DNA of 17,650 nt from Pseudomonadota bacterium (GTDB lineage Bacteria > Desulfobacterota > Syntrophobacteria > Syntrophobacterales > Syntrophobacteraceae), in contig JAEZXS010000004.1 in assembly GCA_023442755.1 (NCBI GenBank), positions 1 to 17,650 of the forward strand, given 5' to 3'. The position numbers were made by a program, and so were the translations under genes. Every line of letters starts with the position of its first letter. Position 1 is the first letter of the stretch. This document shows positions 15,017 to 17,650 of this stretch, in pieces. The notes beneath the pieces were generated by a model. The model was given only the letters and a program-made list of their open reading frames with translations, did no database searches and was not told where the DNA came from.

Positions 15017-15967
15017 ATGACGTTCCATTTTAGAGAAGCCCTTGGTATCTTAATTAAAACGTCGCCTTACCTGCTCATCCGCACGCTTATTTACGGAGCT
15101 CTCGGTGTTGGTATTGGGCTATATATCGGCCTTTTACTTCTGATCGGCAAAGTATTCGGCGGAGGTGGGGCGGTCATCTTCCTTATTGGGCTTGCTCTTC
15201 TTTGGGGTCTGCTCAGACTGGCGAAACAGTATGCCCTCTATCTAATAAATGCTGGCCATATCGCTGTTATCACAGAAATAATCCAAAAGGGATCCCTTCC
15301 TGAAGGTGTCAATCAATTCCAGTATGGCAAGGAACTGGTCACGCGGATGTTCAAGGAAGTTTCCGTTTTGTTTCTGATAGATCGACTGGTGGACGGAACC
15401 ATCCGGGCGATCAATCGCACTGTCGCGGACATTACTGATATATTGCCTTTGCCGGGAATGGACGGTTTGACGAAAATCGCGAACAGTGTCATTGATTTTT
15501 CGCTTACATATCTCGACGAAACCATTTTGAGCTACAATCTCGCAAGAGGAAAAGAAAACATTTGGGAAAGCGCGAAGCGGGGCGTAATTTTGTATGCTCA
15601 AAACTGGAAACCTGTCCTGGTTACCGCAGCAGGCTGTGCAGTAGCCAACGTAGTTGCCTTTATCGCAGTTTGCCTTGTTCTCCTTCTCCCTTTCGGACTT
15701 CTTGCAGCTATGACCTCTAACGAAACTCTCAAATGGTTCTGGCTCGCATTTGCCATCGCCTTGGCGTATGGTTTTAAACAGGCCGTCTTTAAGCCATTCT
15801 TTCAGATCTCGATAATTCTTACCTTCAACAATGCGATAAAAGGGCAGGTACCTAATCCGGAATGGGAAAGCAGGTTGGAAATGGTTTCCGAGAAATTCAT
15901 TGAATTAAAAGATAAAGCTGCCAGTTATATGAATTCGCGTACTAGCCCCGGGGCAGCACAGCAATAG
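15017..15967 (+). CDS. Multi-pass membrane protein of unknown function
   Basis: This 316-aa protein begins MTFHFREALGILIKTSPYLL. I see four or five membrane segments: TLIYGALGVGIGLYIGLLLL, AVIFLIGLALLWGLLRLA, a weaker one, then VTAAGCAVANVVAFIAVCLVLLLPFGLLAAM and WFWLAFAIALAYGFKQAVF. Between them is a soluble, amphipathic stretch (RTVADITDILPLPGMDGLTK). The tail is hydrophilic (LEMVSEKFIELKDKAASYMN). I do not recognise the family. The ATG at 15017 has AGGAG 7 bases upstream; an earlier TTG at 14918 would add 33 unlikely residues. Codons are visibly AT-richer than in neighbouring genes, and it sits between two PKD-gene remnants, both hinting at acquisition. Confidence 0.8.
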   Translation: MTFHFREALGILIKTSPYLLIRTLIYGALGVGIGLYIGLLLLIGKVFGGGGAVIFLIGLALLWGLLRLAKQYALYLINAGHIAVITEIIQKGSLPEGVNQFQYGKELVTRMFKEVSVLFLIDRLVDGTIRAINRTVADITDILPLPGMDGLTKIANSVIDFSLTYLDETILSYNLARGKENIWESAKRGVILYAQNWKPVLVTAAGCAVANVVAFIAVCLVLLLPFGLLAAMTSNETLKWFWLAFAIALAYGFKQAVFKPFFQISIILTFNNAIKGQVPNPEWESRLEMVSEKFIELKDKAASYMNSRTSPGAAQQ

Positions 15968-16017
15968 AGTTCCGAATTAAAAGAAACTTGGTGGGCATTT
16001 TAAATAAATGGGAAAAG

Positions 16018-16047
16018 AACGGCCACCCTCCATGGAAAGTGGCCGTT
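16018..16047 (-). terminator. Intrinsic terminator after PKD-gene remnant copy 2
   Basis: AACGGCCAC (16018-16026) pairs perfectly with GTGGCCGTT (16039-16047). On the minus strand the stem is followed by CTTTTCCCATTTATTT, giving a reasonable U-rich tail. It lies 24 bases past the stop at 16072. It may also stop transcripts of the gene ending at 15967 from the other side. Confidence 0.65.
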
Positions 16048-16071
16048 CCGAATCATGCGTTACACACCGGC

Positions 16072-16270
16072 TTAATCGTCGTGGGACTGATTTGCCACTG
16101 TTATCGTGACCTTTGCGGTCGAACTCAGGCCGGCGCTGTCCGTAACAGTGAGTTGAAAAGTGAGGGTTGAATTTGTTCTCGGCGCCACGAATGAGGCTGT
16201 GACGCTGTTAGCCCCGGTCAAGGCCACCGAAGTTCCCGAGACCTGCTGCCACTGATACGAGGCGATGGAT
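16072..16270 (-). pseudogene. 3' fragment of a PKD-domain surface protein (copy 2)
   Basis: The minus strand is open and reads ESIASYQWQQVSGTSVALTG, then TASFVAPRTNSTLTFQLTVT, DSAGLSSTAKVTITVANQ and SHDD before a TAA at 16072-16074. This is the second half of a PKD/REJ-type beta-sandwich domain as found at the C-terminus of secreted or surface proteins. The N-terminal side is missing: the domain pattern breaks off near 16270, where unrelated sequence begins. No start codon or ribosome site is present, so it is a gene remnant with an intact tail and terminator. Confidence 0.65.
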
Positions 16271-16274
16271 TCGT

Positions 16275-16397
16275 ATCGAAATCCAATGGCAGGAGCGCGA
16301 GTTCGGCTTGCATGATAAATTCAAAGCGCTGGTGAATGACCTTCGGTATTCGGGGAATACCTTGGCAGAAATAACGTGCGTCCGCAGATCGTTCTGA
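16275..16397 (+). pseudogene. Possible orphan coding fragment
   Basis: The plus frame reads IEIQWQEREFGLHDKFKALV then NDLRYSGNTLAEITCVRRSF and a TGA. Amino-acid composition is protein-like and the frame stays open back through 16251, but there is no start codon or ribosome site, and it begins where the PKD similarity ends. It may be the tail of a gene joined at this breakpoint, or chance. The rest of 16398-16485 shows nothing certain. Confidence 0.25.
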
Positions 16398-16485
16398 TAT
16401 AATTCGACTTACTCTTATCACCTGGCTGTGATTACGGAAGGCGGAAACCCGATTCAAAACAGTTCGGCGCTGGGGGTCATAGTCT

Positions 16486-17181
16486 ATGGGCAGAGAGCTA
16501 TTAGACATATTCATTCACCTGTTGGTATCCATTACCGCCGGCGGCCTGATCGGGCTCGAACGCAGCTATAACGGGCATCCCGCGGGCTTCCGCACTCATA
16601 CCCTCGTCTGCATGGCGTCCAGCCTTCTCATGCTCATAGCGATTTACCAGAAGGACTGGTTTTCGCAGGCGCTCATCGAAACCGTGCGCATCGATCCGAC
16701 GCGCATGGCGCAGGGTATCATGACGGGTATCGGCTTTCTCGGCGCCGGCGTCATCATGAAAGACGGCCTGTCGATTCGCGGGCTCACCACTGCGGCGTCC
16801 ATATGGATTACCGCCGCAATCGGCATCCTGGCAGGCGTGGGATTCTACAGCGCCGTCACGATCGTGATGATCCTGACCCTCGGCACCCTGTCCGCCTTCC
16901 GGTGGATCGAATCGAAACTCCCCGCCCTCATCTACGCTCAGTGCTCCATTCGGCATAACTGCGACGCCCCGATGCCCGAGCAGGACCTGAGGGGCATCCT
17001 GTCCAATCTCGGGTTCGAACTCGTCAGGCTGAGCTACACATTCCTGCGCGACGATGCGAAGTGCTCCCAGTACGACATGATGATCCGCACCCGCAAACAG
17101 GTCAACTTCGATCGGCTCAACCAGACGCTGGCTCAAAACGAAGCGGTGCTCGAATACCATATCTCGCTCACGGGCGATTGA
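16486..17181 (+). CDS. MgtC/SapB family membrane protein
   Basis: This 231-aa inner-membrane protein has the MgtC signature: GGLIGLERSYNGHPAGFRTHTLVCMASSL (in part), MAQGIMTGIGFLGAGVIMKDG and IRGLTTAASIWITAAIGILAGVG. The N-terminal five-helix part spans about 8-143; a C-terminal cytoplasmic ACT-like part (about 150-231) completes the usual MgtC layout. Members in pathogens aid growth at low Mg2+ and inhibit the F-type ATPase; in environmental bacteria the role is unclear. A GGGGG run lies 9 bases before the ATG. With the kdp locus it adds a second cation-stress function in the window, though there is no operon link. Confidence 0.92.
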   Translation: MGRELLDIFIHLLVSITAGGLIGLERSYNGHPAGFRTHTLVCMASSLLMLIAIYQKDWFSQALIETVRIDPTRMAQGIMTGIGFLGAGVIMKDGLSIRGLTTAASIWITAAIGILAGVGFYSAVTIVMILTLGTLSAFRWIESKLPALIYAQCSIRHNCDAPMPEQDLRGILSNLGFELVRLSYTFLRDDAKCSQYDMMIRTRKQVNFDRLNQTLAQNEAVLEYHISLTGD

Positions 17182-17262
17182 TTCCATTCGATAGTATCCT
17201 GCCGCCGTCATATTTTTCTTCCGGCCATGTGCACCGATTCGAATCTGAGGAGGAGGAGAGCC

Positions 17263-17650
17263 ATGCTGTTCAAAAGCTGGGGAATACGGGCCCTGGTTCT
17301 ATTGATGTTTTTCTTTCCCTTGAGCGCTGCGGCCCAGGAAAAGCCGGGGCTCTGGAAACTCGTCGAGGAACTTCAATCGAAGCAGTTCGTCGACCTGACG
17401 CACGCGTTCAGTCCCGGGATACCCCACTGGCCTGGATTCGACGACGAGGAACTGGTCACGACCTATTCCTACGATAAGGGCGTCGGCACGAAAGGCGCAG
17501 GCTTTCTTGCCCACCGGTATACCATACCCGGTCAATGGGGCACTCACGTCGACCCGCCAGCCCATTTCGTCAGGGGAAAGCGCTTCCTGGATGAAATTCC
17601 GGTGAAAGAAATGATCCTGCCACTGGTGGTGCTGGACGTCAGCAGGAAGG
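17263..17650 (+). CDS. Cyclase / kynurenine formamidase-family protein, exported (partial)
   Basis: The gene runs off the window end; 129 codons are visible. It begins with a signal peptide (LVLLMFFFPLSAAAQ, cleavage near residue 25), then FVDLTHAFSPGIPHWPGF and the metal-binding motif GTHVDPPAHF, the H-x-G-T-H-x-D-x-P-x-H type of the PF04199 family (here with QWGTHVDPPAH). Family members are metal-dependent amidohydrolases acting on ring amides or formamides; the substrate here is unknown. Export is unusual for kynurenine formamidase proper, so a different substrate is likely. GAGGAGGAGGAG stands just before GCC-ATG, a very strong ribosome site. It starts 81 bases after the MgtC gene. Confidence 0.9.
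   Translation, partial: MLFKSWGIRALVLLMFFFPLSAAAQEKPGLWKLVEELQSKQFVDLTHAFSPGIPHWPGFDDEELVTTYSYDKGVGTKGAGFLAHRYTIPGQWGTHVDPPAHFVRGKRFLDEIPVKEMILPLVVLDVSRK

Noticed and set aside
16218..16514. Minus-strand 98-codon frame upstream of mgtC
   Set aside because: It reads the PKD remnant in the wrong frame and overlaps the start of the MgtC gene; no ribosome site.

Overview
The window looks like chromosomal DNA of a fairly GC-rich Gram-negative bacterium, most likely a deltaproteobacterium (Desulfobacterota, Syntrophobacter-like). The reasons are an NtrC-family regulator beside a -24/-12 promoter, a Tim44-like secreted/membrane protein, and many short intergenic palindromic repeats of the types GTCATTCCGGCGAA and GCGGCTGCAAGCCGC. 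The taxon is an inference from style, not a match.

Bases 1-641 hold no convincing gene, only several families of short repeats. Bases 642-11844 (minus strand, so read right to left) form one potassium-homeostasis locus: an AlgB-like sigma-54 response regulator (10495-11844), a spacer with a strong sigma-54 promoter candidate and two upstream dyads, a KinB-like HAMP-PAS histidine kinase (8232-10076), an untracked 28-aa membrane ORF (8132-8218) overlapping kdpF (8049-8135), then kdpA, kdpB, a palindromic repeat element, kdpC, a small coiled-coil ORF, a Usp-DUF4118-GAF protein and a short KdpD (KdpD domain plus Usp). No kdpE-type OmpR regulator is present, and neither KdpD-like protein has a histidine-kinase core. 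The most attractive reading is that the high-affinity K+ pump KdpFABC has been placed under a KinB/AlgB-type, sigma-54-dependent two-component system, while the classical KdpD has been broken into two kinase-less sensor pieces.

Bases 11888-12982 (minus) encode a soluble helical protein of unknown function lying 43 bases upstream of the regulator. Bases 12983-13431 are a divergent intergenic region with a promoter candidate and dyads. Bases 13432-14445 (plus) encode a Tim44-domain protein with a signal peptide. Bases 14446-16485 are a scarred region: two related, decayed 3' ends of a PKD-domain surface-protein gene (minus strand, each with its own hairpin) flank an unrecognised AT-richer multi-pass membrane protein gene (15017-15967). 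An MgtC/SapB-family membrane protein (16486-17181) and the start of an exported cyclase/kynurenine-formamidase-family protein (17263 to the window end) finish the window.
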